64,000 bases of DNA from Scilla litardierei (Eukaryota > Streptophyta > Magnoliopsida > Asparagales > Asparagaceae), in NCBI GenBank assembly GCA_030789695.1, contig CM061142.1, positions 352,507,486 to 352,571,485 on the forward strand, read 5' to 3'. The notes beneath the pieces were generated by a model. That model made no database searches. It saw only the letters and a list, made by a program, of their open reading frames with translations, and was not told the origin of the DNA. The position numbers and the translations under genes are program-made. Position 1 is the first letter of the stretch; every line of letters begins with the position of its first letter. Below are positions 21,373-32,749 of the stretch, piece after piece.

Positions 21373-23982
21373 TGTCACGACCCGCTTCCCTAAAATGGAG
21401 GCGAGACGTGAAAGGTCCGCACGGGAGTGGAGCGCTGAAGCCCCAAACCCGATAAGCGTCAATTTAGTATAAGCAGGTCCCTGTACATGCAATCGAAACA
21501 ACAATAATAATAATATGAGACAGAAAAGAAACACCAATCCCAAGGGTTGTCCACAATATATTCAACATCACAGAAAAGCCACCAGGCTAAAAAGAAAGAG
21601 TCTAAGGCCCAGAACAAGGCCAAACAAAAGCAACGACATAAATAAGTATAGGTGCCACACACCGATAACAAAACAACTGTTTAACAAAATTTAAAACACA
21701 ACGGAGACACTAGGACTGGTCCCCAGTGTCCACGTACTCCCCGTACAACACGGGCTCAAGCTCAGCGTCCGCAAACACCTCACCCTCAGCGGTCAACTCA
21801 GGCTCAAGGTCTAACATGCGTCACCCAAAAGAGAGAGGGGCACATGTCAGCAAGTCTAAAGGACTTGGGCAAGGAAACTGAAAGTAAGGCAACTAGCAAC
21901 CTAAAAGTTTAGTATGCATGACATGGCAGTTACAACATAAGTGCACAATTTAAAACATGGCAAGACAATTTGTACATGAGAGCAATCATCGGGACAAGAC
22001 AAGACAAGAGTAGCTACGCTACTATCAATCAATCCACATTGTTTTGCAAGTGTTTACGCCCTTCGCTGAATGGTAAAACATGTCAGGCCGATCGGCACTA
22101 AACACAATTCACATTTCACGGCTGTTTTGTAGATGTTTACGCCCTTCGCTGAATGGCATAGCATTTCAGTCCGATCGGCACTAAACACTACCCCACCCCA
22201 AAGAGTTTACGCCTTACAACTGCAGTTGTTGATTAAACAGACCCCCAGTTGAATGGCCGCTTAACCCTCACCCCATCCCGTACTAAACAAGCCAGGGTCC
22301 CTGTACATGAGCCCAGCTAGTGAGCCAGGGTTGCCCCGCACGGGAGCTTGTTTCTTAATTCACGATTCAATATCGAGCGTTGGGGTTTCCAACTCATTAT
22401 GCTCGCTTCTGGTCACGAGCCAGGAAACACAAGCATTCGTAGCAAAGCTACGCAATCACCGAAACACTTAAAGAATGCAATGACATGACATTTGACTTGC
22501 GTACCGTTAAGGAAAGTAAACATGACATGGTATTTGTGCAACATGCTAAATGTCGGAACTAGCTTCGTTGTCAAGCTAGTTCCCCAATTTGCGCCTAGGC
22601 GAGTATCATTTCGTCGCCTAGCCTCTTTTACGCCTACAACATGCAAACGGCCTAAACATGGCCTAAACCCTAAGTGGCAAGTTTCACTTGCATAGCACCG
22701 GAAACGATGACCACCTCGTCACACGGATGCCAATCTACGGGGAAATCGCTGTTTGGGGGGGACCAATCAACAAACAACATGAATTATTATTAGGGTTTCA
22801 TAAAAATATATCTAAGTTACAAAAACAACGGTAGATCGATTTCTTACCGAGAGGAGGCGGAAGAAATACTCCGGGGAACCCTAGGACCAGATCTGGAAAT
22901 GATTGGGGAAGTTTGGAGAAACTAGGGTTTAGGGGGATTTTGGGGATTTGATGGGTTTTGATGGAGATTTGGGGAAGATTAGAAGTAGATAGGGTGAATG
23001 GATGGATTGGATGATGATTCTAGGGCTTGGAATGAAGAAATGGAGCTTGGAGGAAGATGGGGGGCTCAAAGGGGAAGTTTCTAGGGTTTTGGATCGTGTT
23101 GGAGGAAGAAGAAACGTTTGGGAGGGGTATTTATAGGTTGGGGCTGGCGGTTGCCCAGAAATTAGGGTTTTAACACAGACTAGTCGGTCAAAGAACAACC
23201 ACTGACCGACTAGTTTGGCAACTAGTCGGTCGGTCGACCAACGCTGACCGACTAAGTGTAAACAGTAACTCCTGAACGAAAATAGGATTTAGAGTTAGTC
23301 GGTCCATGAACAAATACTGACCGACTAGTTTATCATCTAGTCGGTCGATGAACGTTCTTAGACCGACTAAGAGTAAACAGTAACTTGACTGCACAGTAGA
23401 ACCAAGAATTAGTCGGTCTGAGTACAAAACTTAACCGACTAGTTTAGCAACTAGTCGGTCGAAAGATGAACTTAGACCGACTAAGAAATGAACAGTATTG
23501 ATACTAAAATTTAGATGATAAGTTAGTCGGTTAAAGAAGCATTGCCGACCGACTAGTTTGCAACCTAGTCGGTCAACAAACCTTCTTAGACCGACTAACG
23601 ATAAACAGTAGCTTCCTCAGAAAATTAGAAAGCTCACTAGTCGGTCCATGAAGGATTGCCGACCGACTGGATCGTCATCTAGTCGGTCGGTGCCCCTTCT
23701 TATACCGGCTAATGAGCACAGAAAGTTCCGATACGGAGCACGAGGCCCCGTGATCGAATCCTAAGACTCCTAGGCTTGATCTAACAGTTAGATACGACCG
23801 TTATGAAGCCCGTCACAAACGACGTACTTCAAAATCGACGATCCTAAGGAAGAAACGAGAAAATACGACGAATCGATCGAAAAACGAAAGTTAAGGAGAC
23901 GAAAATCACACAAGAGGAGAAAATCCACCAAAACATATATTATATTATAATAAATTCAGATACTAGAAAACCAGTCGTTACA
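21373..23982 (-). repeat. Element C 3' LTR
   Basis: Runs TGTCACGACCC to CGTTACA. It includes two near-copies of an 84-bp block around 22040-22190 (gtttacgcccttcgctgaatgg), the TATA box at 23128-23135 and the TAGTCGGTC repeats at 23181-23712. Confidence 0.95.
23181..23712. repeat. TAGTCGGTC/GACCGACTA repeats, element C 3' LTR
   Basis: About five units of roughly 105-120 bp, each with several copies of tagtcggtc in alternating orientation. Spacer sequences such as aaacagtaact recur between units. Confidence 0.9.
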
Positions 23983-23995
23983 TCCTCCCCAACTT
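23983..23995 (-). other. Element C polypurine tract
   Basis: AAGTTGGGGAGGA on the minus strand, immediately before the LTR start TGTAACGACTGG. Identical to element A. Confidence 0.87.
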
Positions 23996-24028
23996 AAGAA
24001 AAATTCCGTCCTCGGAATTTCTGAATAT

Positions 24029-27000
24029 TCACGAGTCCGGAAACAAAAGTGGGTAGCGCTCTCGCATCTCATCTTCTCTCTCCCAAGTAGACTCTCCCGG
24101 CGAACCGTGCCGCCACATCACTCTAACAAGATCGACGACCTTGTTTCGAAGCGACTTCTGACGCCTGTCCAGAATCTACACCGGATACTGGTCATACGTC
24201 AAATCTGAGCGAACGGCGATCTCCGAGAAATCCACGGCATGAGATGGATCGCTAATGTATCGACGAAGCTGCGCCACATGGAAAACATTGTGAACTCCTT
24301 CCAAAGATGGCGGCAAGGCCAAGCGATAAGCTACCTCGCCAACCCTCTCCACAACGTCAAATGGTCCAATGTATCGCGGGCTCAATTTCCCACGCTTCCC
24401 AAAACGAATCACACCACGATTCGGGGAAATCTTCAAGAACACATGGTCGCCCGGCTGAAATTCCAAAGGACGACGTTTAGCATCAGCCCAATGCTTAAAA
24501 CGGTCCTGAGCAATCCTCAACCTCTCCCGAATATTGCTGACGATATCCACGGCCTCCACGATCATCTCAGGTCCCAACAACTCCCGATCACCAACGTCAT
24601 CCCAACTCAATGGCGATCGACATTTTCTCCCATAAAGAGCGGCGAAAGGCGCCATGCCAATACTTGCCTGGAAGCTGTTGTTGTAGGAAAACTCCACCAA
24701 ATGCAGATGGTCCTCCCACGAACCCTTGAAATCCAACATGCACGCCCTCAGCATGTCTTCCAAAATCTGAATCGTCCTCTCGGACTGGCCATCCGTCTGC
24801 GGATGGTACGCCGTGCTGAAACTCAGACGCGTACCCAAACTCTTCTGCAAACTCTGCCAAAACTGAGATGTGAACCTCGTGTCTCTGTCCGACACGATAC
24901 TCACGGGGACTCCATGAAGTCGCACGATTTCCTCCATATATCTCCTCGCTAGCACCTCCGTGGACTGTCCCACTCGGAACGGAATAAAGTGCGCGGATTT
25001 GGTCAATCGATCTACGATCACCCAAATCGCGTCATTCTGCTTCGGACTCCGAGGTAGTCCAGTCACGAAATCCATAGTGATGTGTTGCCACTTCCACTCC
25101 GGAATCGGAAGCGGTTGTAGCAACCCGGCCGAACGCTGATGCACCGCCTTCACTTGCTGGCAAACCAAGCACTTGGCCACACTCTGAGCCACGCTCCTCT
25201 TCATACCATGCCACCAATAATTCAGACGAAGATCCTGGTACATCTTGGTGCCACCAGGATGCACAGAATACGGCGAACTGTGTGCCTCCACCATCAACTC
25301 CTCTCTGATATCCCCAGCCGGCACACACAACCTAGCTCCAAACCTCAGCGAGCCATCCTCATGAATCAAAAAGTCAGTCCGCAGACCGGCTTCCACCTGC
25401 TCCCGAATCCTTACCAACTTCGGATCTCCGGCCTGGCCAGCTTTAATCCGATCCACGATCGTCGACTGTACCTGCATGTACATCAACGAAGAAGCCTCCC
25501 CAGGAAGAACAATCTCCACGCCAGACTCGCAAAAATCCTGCTGCAATCTCCACTGCGAGGTCAGAATCATCACCGCTGGAAGCCTACTCAGCGCATCAGG
25601 AACCACATTCACCTTGCCAGGGTGATACAGCAAATCAATCTCGTAATCCGCCATAAGCTCCAACCATCGACGCTGTCGCATGTTGAGCTCCTTCTGAGTG
25701 AAAATATACTTCAAGCTTTTGTGATCGGTGAAAATCTTCACTTTCTCACTCAACAAGAAGTGCCTCCAAATCTTAAGAGCAAACACAACGGCAGCCAACT
25801 CAAATCATGCGTCGGATAATTCTTCTCATGAACATTAAGCTGACGAGACGCATACGCCACAACATGCCCGTGCTGATGCAACACACAACCGAGACCTTTG
25901 CCAGAAGCATCGCAAAAGATCTCAAATCCACCGCTGCGATCAGGCACGACAAGAATAGGGGCACTCGTCAACCTCTCCTTCAGAATACCAAAAGCACTCT
26001 CGCAATCACCCGACCAAACATAAGCAACATCCTTCCGCGTCAACCTGGTCATCGGCTCAGCAATACGAGAAAAGTCCTTAATGAACCGACGATAATATCC
26101 CGCCAAACCAAGGAAACTCCGAATCTCAGATGCAGATGACGGAACAAGCCACTCCCTGATGGCCCGAATCTTCTCGGGATCCACAGAAATACCATCTCCA
26201 GTCACCACATGCCCAAGAAAAGCAACTCGATCCAGCCAAAACTCGCACTTCGAAAACTTAGCATACAAACGATGCTTCCTCAAAATTTCCAACACCGTCC
26301 TTAAGTGCGAGGCATGCTCTTCCTCCGACTTCGAATAGATCAGAATGTCGTCAATAAAGATAACGACAAACTTATCCAAAAAGTCATAGAAAATCAGGTT
26401 CATCAGATTCATGAAAACTGCGGGCGCGTTAGTTACGCCGAAAGGCATAACCACAAACTCATAGTGTCCATACTTCGTCCTGAACGCTGTCTTCGGCACA
26501 TCATCCCTCTTCACCTTCAACTGATGGTAACCACTCCTCAAATCCAGTTTAGAAAACACCCTCGAACCTCCAAGCTGATCAAAAATATCATCAATGCGAG
26601 GCAACGGGTATTTATTCTTAATGGTCACCGCATTCAATCCCCGATAGTCCACGCACATGCGACGCGAACCATCCTTCTTCTTAACCAGCAACACCGGTGC
26701 TCCCCACGGAGACACACTAGGATTAATATAACCCGTCAGCAACAGCTCATCCAACTGCTTCCGTAACTCTTCCAATTCAGCAGGTGCCATACGATACGGC
26801 GCCTTCGAAATCGGCTGCGCACCTGGAACGAGGTCAATAGAAAATTCCAGAGATCGATCAGGCGGCAAACCAGACATCTCCTCGAGGAAGACGTCGCCAA
26901 AATCTCGCACCACAGCTGGCCAATCCAGCTCCATCTGCATAGCTACAGCCTCCACCGGCCTGGCCCGAAATCTGACAGGACCAAGCGAACTGCTACCACG

Positions 27001-27350
27001 ACTGAACTCAAATACTGGATGTCCGGGAATCTCGAACACCACCTTCTTCCTCCTGCAGTCGATCGTAGCATAGAAGCTCGCAAGCCAATCCATCCCAAAG
27101 ACCGCATCGTAGTTGGTGATGTTGTGGACAATAAAATCAGCATAAAGCTCATGTCCACAAACCACCACAGAGCAAGGACTGCACCCACGATGCACCGTGA
27201 CTACTCCATTCACTGTGACGATATTCCAACTCTTGGAGAGAGGGGACGTCGACAAGGAATGCTTCTCCACGAAGCTCTGGGCCAAAATGCACATTGACGC
27301 ACCTGAGTCAAAGAGGACTCGGGCAGGGAACGTGCAAACCAAAACCACAC
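24029..27350 (-). pseudogene. pol: Element C pol (protease to chromodomain), nearly intact
   Basis: The frame is continuous from the splice-like junction at 27350. Landmarks: protease FDSGAS near 27310; RT catalytic FIDDILIYS near 26350; RNase [11 protein letters not shown] near 25910; integrase zinc region with H, H, C and C near 25190-25260; integrase core with MDFVTGLP, SDRDTRF and [12 protein letters not shown] (24780-25070); chromodomain with MWRHGSPGESTWE near 24090. Two lesions are visible: one C missing at about 25800 (compare 2109-2112 in A) and a TAG at 24176-24178 where A has CAG. With one base restored, exon length divides by three (1108 codons including stop). The stop is at 24029-24031. 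Confidence 0.94.
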
Positions 27351-27461
27351 CTAACAAACAGTCTAATCGATCAAATCTTATTCTAGCAACACCACACACA
27401 AGCATTCGCGTAATTTAACAATCAATTAATTAAGAAAGGAACAATCTAGATCGAAATTTAC
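27351..27461 (-). other. Intron-like segment between gag and protease, element C (111 bp)
   Basis: Donor GCAG|GTAAAT at 27461 and acceptor GTTAG|GTGTGG at 27351 on the minus strand, both matching plant consensus. Removal completes a glycine codon split after base one. Retention adds nine codons and then TAA, giving a free-standing Gag. The segment is AT-rich and aligns only loosely with its 113-bp counterpart in A (3657-3769), while the flanking coding sequence is highly similar. Confidence 0.78.
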
Positions 27462-28590
27462 CTGCAATGACCTCATCCATGGCCAAAACCTCCTCCTCGG
27501 TCATCAGAAAACCCTGCCTCCTCGGCGGAACAGCCTGCCGAAAAGCCTGCCCCTGTGGAACAAGAGCCGCTCCACGTCCAGCAGGAACAGGCGCTCGCTG
27601 CTGCAACGGCTGAGCTGCAACAGGAGCCCTCCGCAGCGGACCCGCATGCCGACAATCCCTCGCGACGTGGGAGGCATCACCGCAAACCAGACACTGGCCC
27701 AAAAACTTCCGGCACTGATCCTTGATATGGCCAGGCTTGCCGCAGAAATGGCAAGACTTCAGAATAGGCCCTCCCGGCCTCTTAAACTGAGCGGACTGAT
27801 TAGGCCTGAATCCAGGTCTAACCACAGCTCTCGCCTGTTCCATAGGCCTCCTCACAGCACCAACAACAGACCCCTTCCTCTGGTTCACAAGCAGCTCCTG
27901 CCTCTTGGCAGCGACCAAAACCTTCTGATAAGATTCCCGGTCAGAAGAGGTCACAAAGCTCTGGAGCTCTGAAGCAAGCCCCTGCAGAAACCTCTGAGCT
28001 CGCTCCTCAGCGTCCTGCACCATCTTTGGTGCAAACCGACTAAGCCTCATGAACTCCTGGTGGTACATGTCCACCGACGAGTTCCCCTGCTTCAGGTCGA
28101 TAAAACGCTGCAGCATCTCTTCCCTGGCAGCCTTCGGGAAGAACTCACCATCAAATCTGGCCTTGAAGGTGGCCCAGACGATCGGCTCTCCCAACATCTT
28201 TTCCTCAGCATCCCACCAATTCCTGGCGTTATCCTTCAGCTGGCGCTTCGCCAAGTCAACCCAACTCACTTCGTTGACTTTGGACATCTTCAGATTGTCC
28301 TCAATATTCCTCATCCATTCATCAGCAGCTAGCGGACCTTCGGTTCCATCAAAATATGCCGGACCCAACTCTCTGAACTGCTTCGCCCCGGGCTCAGGGC
28401 GAGGGGTCTCCACCACCCGAGCAGCTCGAGTAACCGGAGCATTCTGCACCTGCAGAAGCACACCCTGCTGAACCTGCATCATCTGCAACATCATCCTCAT
28501 CATCTCCCCATTAGTGGGCTCCCGCTCAGGCTCCTCGTCGTGAGGGGGCGCACCACTACCACCACCTCGGGTGATCCGTCTTCCTGCCAT
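27462..28590 (-). CDS. gag: Element C gag (capsid and nucleocapsid), intact
   Basis: 376 codons plus one base, starting MAGRRITRGG at 28590, 140 bp inside the 5' LTR. Order: acidic N-terminus with a Met/Gln-rich stretch; gag core (WDAEEKMLGEP, FFPKAAREEMLQRF, MYHQEFMRLSR); basic linker; CCHC zinc knuckle CHFCGKPGHIKDQC near 27730; a second Cys/His cluster CLVCGDASHVARDC near 27680; then a Pro/Gln-rich tail. The protein would assemble the particle and bind element RNA. If the following segment is not spliced, translation ends at 27433-27431. No stop or frameshift is seen. Confidence 0.93.
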
Positions 28591-28708
28591 CTAATGACGC
28601 AGAAAACGAAACAATTAGACTCATAGCTTAGGGCTCAGATGTCGAAATTATTTGTTGGACAATCTTGCAGTATTATCGTTACCCCGATAATTGCAGTTAC
28701 AGAGGACC

Positions 28709-28722
28709 TGCATGGGCCACCA
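28709..28722 (-). other. Element C primer-binding block
   Basis: TGGTGGCCCATGCA on the minus strand, 8 nt from the LTR edge at 28731. It is identical to the blocks in A, B and G. The primer tRNA is not assigned. Confidence 0.6.
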
Positions 28723-28730
28723 CTAAAACC

Positions 28731-31338
28731 TGTCACGACCCGCTTCCCTAAAATGGAGGCGAGACATGAAAGGTCCGCACGGGAGTGGAGCGCTGAAGCC
28801 CCAAACCCGATAAGCGTCAATTTAGTATAAGCAGGTCCCTGTACATGCAATCGAAACAACAATAATAATAATATAAGACGGAAAAGAAACACCAATCCCA
28901 AGGGTTGTCCACAATATATTCAACATCACAGAAAAGCCACCAGGCTAAAAAGAAAGAGTCTAAGGCCCAGAACAAGGCCAAACAAAAGATACGACATAAA
29001 TAAGTATAGGTGCCACGCACCGATAACAAAACAACTGTTTAACAAAATTTAAAACACAACGGAGACACTAGGACTGGTCCCCAGTGTCCACGTACTCCCC
29101 GTCCAATACGGGCTCAAGCTCAGCGTCCGCAAACACCTCACCCTCAGCGGGCAACTCAGGCTCAAGGTCTAACATGCGTCACCCAAAAGAGAGAGGGGCA
29201 CATGTCAGCAAGTCTAAAGGACTTGGGCAAGGAAACTGAAAGTAAGGCAACTAGCAACCTAAAAGTTTAGTATGCATGACATGGCAGTTACAACATGAGT
29301 GTACAATTTAAAACATGGCAAGACAATTTGTACATGAGAGCAATCATCGGGACAAGACAAGACAAGAGTAGCTACGCTACTATCAATCAATCCACATTGT
29401 TTTGCAAGTGTTTACGCCCTTCGCTGAATGGTAAAACATGTCAGGCCGATCGGCACTAAACACAATTCACATTTCACGGCTGTTTTGTAGATGTTTACGC
29501 CCTTCGCTGAATGGCATAGCATTTCAGTCCGATCGGCACTAAACACTACCCCACCCCAAAGAGTTTACGCCTTACAACTGCAGTTGTTGATCAAACAGAC
29601 CCCAGTTGAATGGCCGCTTAACCCTCACCCCATCCCGTACTAAACAAGCCAGGGTCCCTGTACATGAGCCCAGCTAGTGAGCCAGGGTTGCCCCGCACGG
29701 GAGCTTGTTTCTTAATTCACGATTCAATATCGAGCGTTGGGGTTTCCAACTCATTATGCTCGCTTCTGGTCACGAGCCAGGAAACACAAGCATTCGTAGC
29801 AAAGCTACGCAATCACCGAAACACTTAAAGAATGCAATGACATGACATTTGACTTGCGTATCGTTAAGGGAAAGTAAACATGACATGGTATTTGTGCAAC
29901 ATGCTAAATGTCGGAACTAGCTTCGTTGTCAAGCTAGTTCCCCAATTTGCGCCTAGGCGAGTATCATTTCGTCGCCTAGCCTCTTTTACGCCTACAACAT
30001 GCAAACGGCCTAAACATGGCCTAAACCCTAAGTGGCAAGTTTCACTTGCATAGCACCGGAAACGATGACCACCTCGTCACACGGATGCCAATCTACGGGG
30101 AAATCGCTGTTTGGGGGGACCAATCAACAAACAACATGAATTATTATTAGGGTTTCATAAAAATATATCTAAGTTACAAAAACAACGGTAGATCGATTTC
30201 TTACCGAGAGGAGGCGGAAGAAATACTCCGGGGAACCCTAGGACCAGATCTGGAAATGATTGGGGAAGTTTGGAGAAACTAGGGTTTAGGGGGATTTTGG
30301 GGATTTGATGGGTTTTGATGGAGATTTGGGGAAGATTAGAAGTAGATAGGGTGAATGGATGGATTGGATGATGATTCTAGGGCTTGGAATGAAGAAATGG
30401 AGCTTTGAGGAAGATGGGGGCTCAAAGGGGAAGTTTCTAGGGTTTTGGATCGTGTTGGAGGAAGAAGAAACGTTTGGGAGGGGTATTTATAGGTTGGGGC
30501 TGGCGGCTGCCCAGAAATTAGGGTTTTAACACAGACTAGTCGGTCAAAGAACAACCACTGACCGACTAGTTTGGCAACTAGTCGGTCGGTCGACCAACGC
30601 TGACCGACTAAGTGTAAACAGTAACTCCTGAACGAAAATAGGATTTAGAGTTAGTTGGTCCATGAACAAATACTGACCGACTAGTTTATCATCTAGTCGG
30701 TCGATGAACGTTCTTAGACCGACTAAGAGTAAACAGTAACTTGACTGCACAGTAGAACCAAGAATTAGTCGGTCTGAGTACAAAACTTAACCGACTAGTT
30801 TAGCAACTAGTCGGTCGAAAGATGAACTTAGACCGACTAAGAAATGAACAGTATTGATACTAAAATTTAGATGATGAGTTAGTCGGTTAAAGAAGCATTG
30901 CCGACCGACTAGTTTGCAACCTAGTCGGTCAACAAACCTTCTTAGACCGACTAACGATAAACAGTAGCTTCCTCAGAAAATTAGAAAGCTCACTAGTCGG
31001 TCCATGAAGGATTGCCGACCGACTGGATCGTCATCTAGTCGGTCGGTGCCCCTTCTTATACCGGCTAATGAGCACAGAAAGTTCCGATACGGAGCACGAG
31101 GCCCCGTGATCGAATCCTAAGACTCCTAGGCTTGATCTAACAGTTAGATACGACCGTTATGAAGCCCGTCACAAACGACGTACTTCGAAATCGACGATCC
31201 TAAGGAAGAAACGAGAAAATACGACGAATCGATCGAAAAACGAAAGTTACGGAGACGAAAACCACACAAGAGGAGAAAATCCACCAAAACATATATTATA
31301 TTATAATAAATTCAGATACAAGAAAACCAGTCGTTACA
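28731..31338 (-). repeat. Element C 5' LTR
   Basis: Almost identical to 21373-23982; scattered single-base differences include a C shortfall near 29592. The TATA box on the minus strand is at 30484-30491 and the inverted-motif repeats lie at 30537-31070, upstream of it. Confidence 0.95.
30537..31070. repeat. TAGTCGGTC/GACCGACTA repeats, element C 5' LTR
   Basis: Five units matching 23181-23712. They lie about 270 to 800 bp from the LTR start and directly upstream of the TATA box, the usual place of LTR enhancers. Confidence 0.9.
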
Positions 31339-31343
31339 GATGC

Positions 31344-32736
31344 AAATGATAATTTAAGCCTAGATAGGGACTATTTTGCATTTGATGAAAAAGAGATTAA
31401 ATGTGTTTTAAATTGTTTAAAACAATATTTAATGATTTAAACGCAAGGAAAAGTTCACGGGTAAGACGGGAATGTCCCAGTCTAAACCCAGGTTCGAACG
31501 GCATCCAAATCGGTCACAAAATGCTCAAGTTAGAACCAAAACAGACCCAAAGAATAAAGCCCACAACTTAAACTGCATTTGATGCAGAATTAATTGGGGC
31601 AACCGTGGGCCCGGCCCACAGGCCAGGCCACTACAGCCGTAAAGAGAAAAGGGGGGGCGCCACGTGGCGCCCCCCGGTTGGCCGCAGCCAGGCGCTTAGC
31701 AGTTACGCGGGCCCGGGCTTTGCCCGGGCCCGGACCAATGCGTGCATGTGCATTTGCACGGGCCGCCATGCGCGCGCAGAGGCACGTGCAGTGCACGTGC
31801 CTCGGGGCACGTGCGCTGCACATGCCTGGCACAGCGGGCCCGCACGCAGCCCTAGGGCTGCATGCTTCTTGCGACGGCTGAGATTGTGCATTTGGGTGGG
31901 GTTTTTGGCATACTTTGACACTCAATTGGAGGGTCAAACGAACTCCGATTGACGAACGGTTTTTTTCTTATGCGTTCACCATTGAACGACCTTCGTATTG
32001 ATAGGTTGTATCCATCATGAAGTTCAACAGTGAGGGAGTTAAAATTCACTGAAGTTTAGCCTTTGCGAAAGGCAAACTAAATTGAATTAATTAACTCCAA
32101 CTTTAGTCCCACATCGGAAATTGAGTAGAGGGGTGGGGTCAGCCGCCTATATAAATAGGGGTCTGCCCCCTTCCTCTAAACTCGTCCCAAGCTCTAGATC
32201 TGAGCGGCTCTCGTAAATGTTGGAGCATGCTCGGATCTAAGCTTAAATTAATATTTCTCCTCTCCCTATAAATTTCTGCCTTGCTCCTGAGGGCTCTAGC
32301 AAAGCCGCAAAGGAGTTCGGATTCAGATCCGAAATCTAGGCGGAGGTTTCACTCGCGTGAATCTTTCTTTGGCTGTTGGTTGGCTCGATGACACGGGATT
32401 GATCGCCTCGGGATGCGGAGCGGTTCGAGGAGCAGCTCGGCGTGGGACGGGAGCGGCTCGGAAGACGGTGCAGAACATCTCGCCTGCTCCAGGGTTGAGA
32501 TTCTGGGTATGTGTTTATTAGCATTAGTTTAAGTTAATCGCAGTATGCTAGATCCTTCTTGGGATGGTCAGACCCACCCCAAGTCGGCATATATCTTGGA
32601 TTAGGGTCTTGGACCTTAGGGTTAAATGTTAATTAGATTAACATGTTTATTTTTCCGCTGCTTTTCTGTCTATGTTCCGTCCGACTTAGGACGGGCATAG
32701 AGTTTTTGTGCCCTAAGGGTCCCAGAAAACCCAACA
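31344..32736 (+). repeat. Element E 5' LTR, main part
   Basis: Collinear with 37885-39295. It contains a GC-rich block (31600-31880) with palindromic segments such as ggggcgccacgtggcgcccc, then the promoter motifs at 32105-32157, and ends CCCAACA. Open frames in the GC-rich block exist on both strands and in both LTRs but look like composition effects. Confidence 0.92.
32105..32157 (+). promoter_or_regulatory. snRNA-type upstream element plus TATA box in element E 5' LTR
   Basis: AGTCCCACATCG at 32105-32116 matches the plant snRNA upstream sequence element (RTCCCACATCG). It is followed after 31 nt by TATATAAATA at 32148-32157. That spacing is close to the one used by RNA polymerase II snRNA genes. 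In the 3' LTR the motif is changed by one base (gtccaacatcg, 38655-38665) while the TATA box is intact. Confidence 0.6.
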
Positions 32737-32737
32737 G

Positions 32738-32749
32738 TGGTATCAGAGC
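32738..32749 (+). other. Element E primer-binding site (initiator Met tRNA)
   Basis: TGGTATCAGAGC lies one base after the LTR end. This is the standard plant initiator-Met tRNA primer site and confirms the plus orientation. Confidence 0.93.

Larger units (their letters stand above)
21373..31338 (-). mobile_element. Element C: young chromodomain Ty3/gypsy element, same family as A
   Basis: The LTRs (21373-23982, 2610 bp; 28731-31338, 2608 bp) are nearly identical by eye, which makes C the youngest insertion on this side. The perfect target duplication gatgc (21368-21372, 31339-31343) lies in the 5' LTR of element E. Gag and pol are almost intact, with one nonsense change and one single-base deletion. 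It is the best reference copy for the family. Confidence 0.96.

Noticed and set aside
31590..31952. Overlapping open frames of 60-115 codons on both strands, repeated at 38131-38569
   Set aside because: They lie in the GC-rich block of the two E LTRs, are open in several registers, and differ in frame between the LTR copies. No domain is recognisable.
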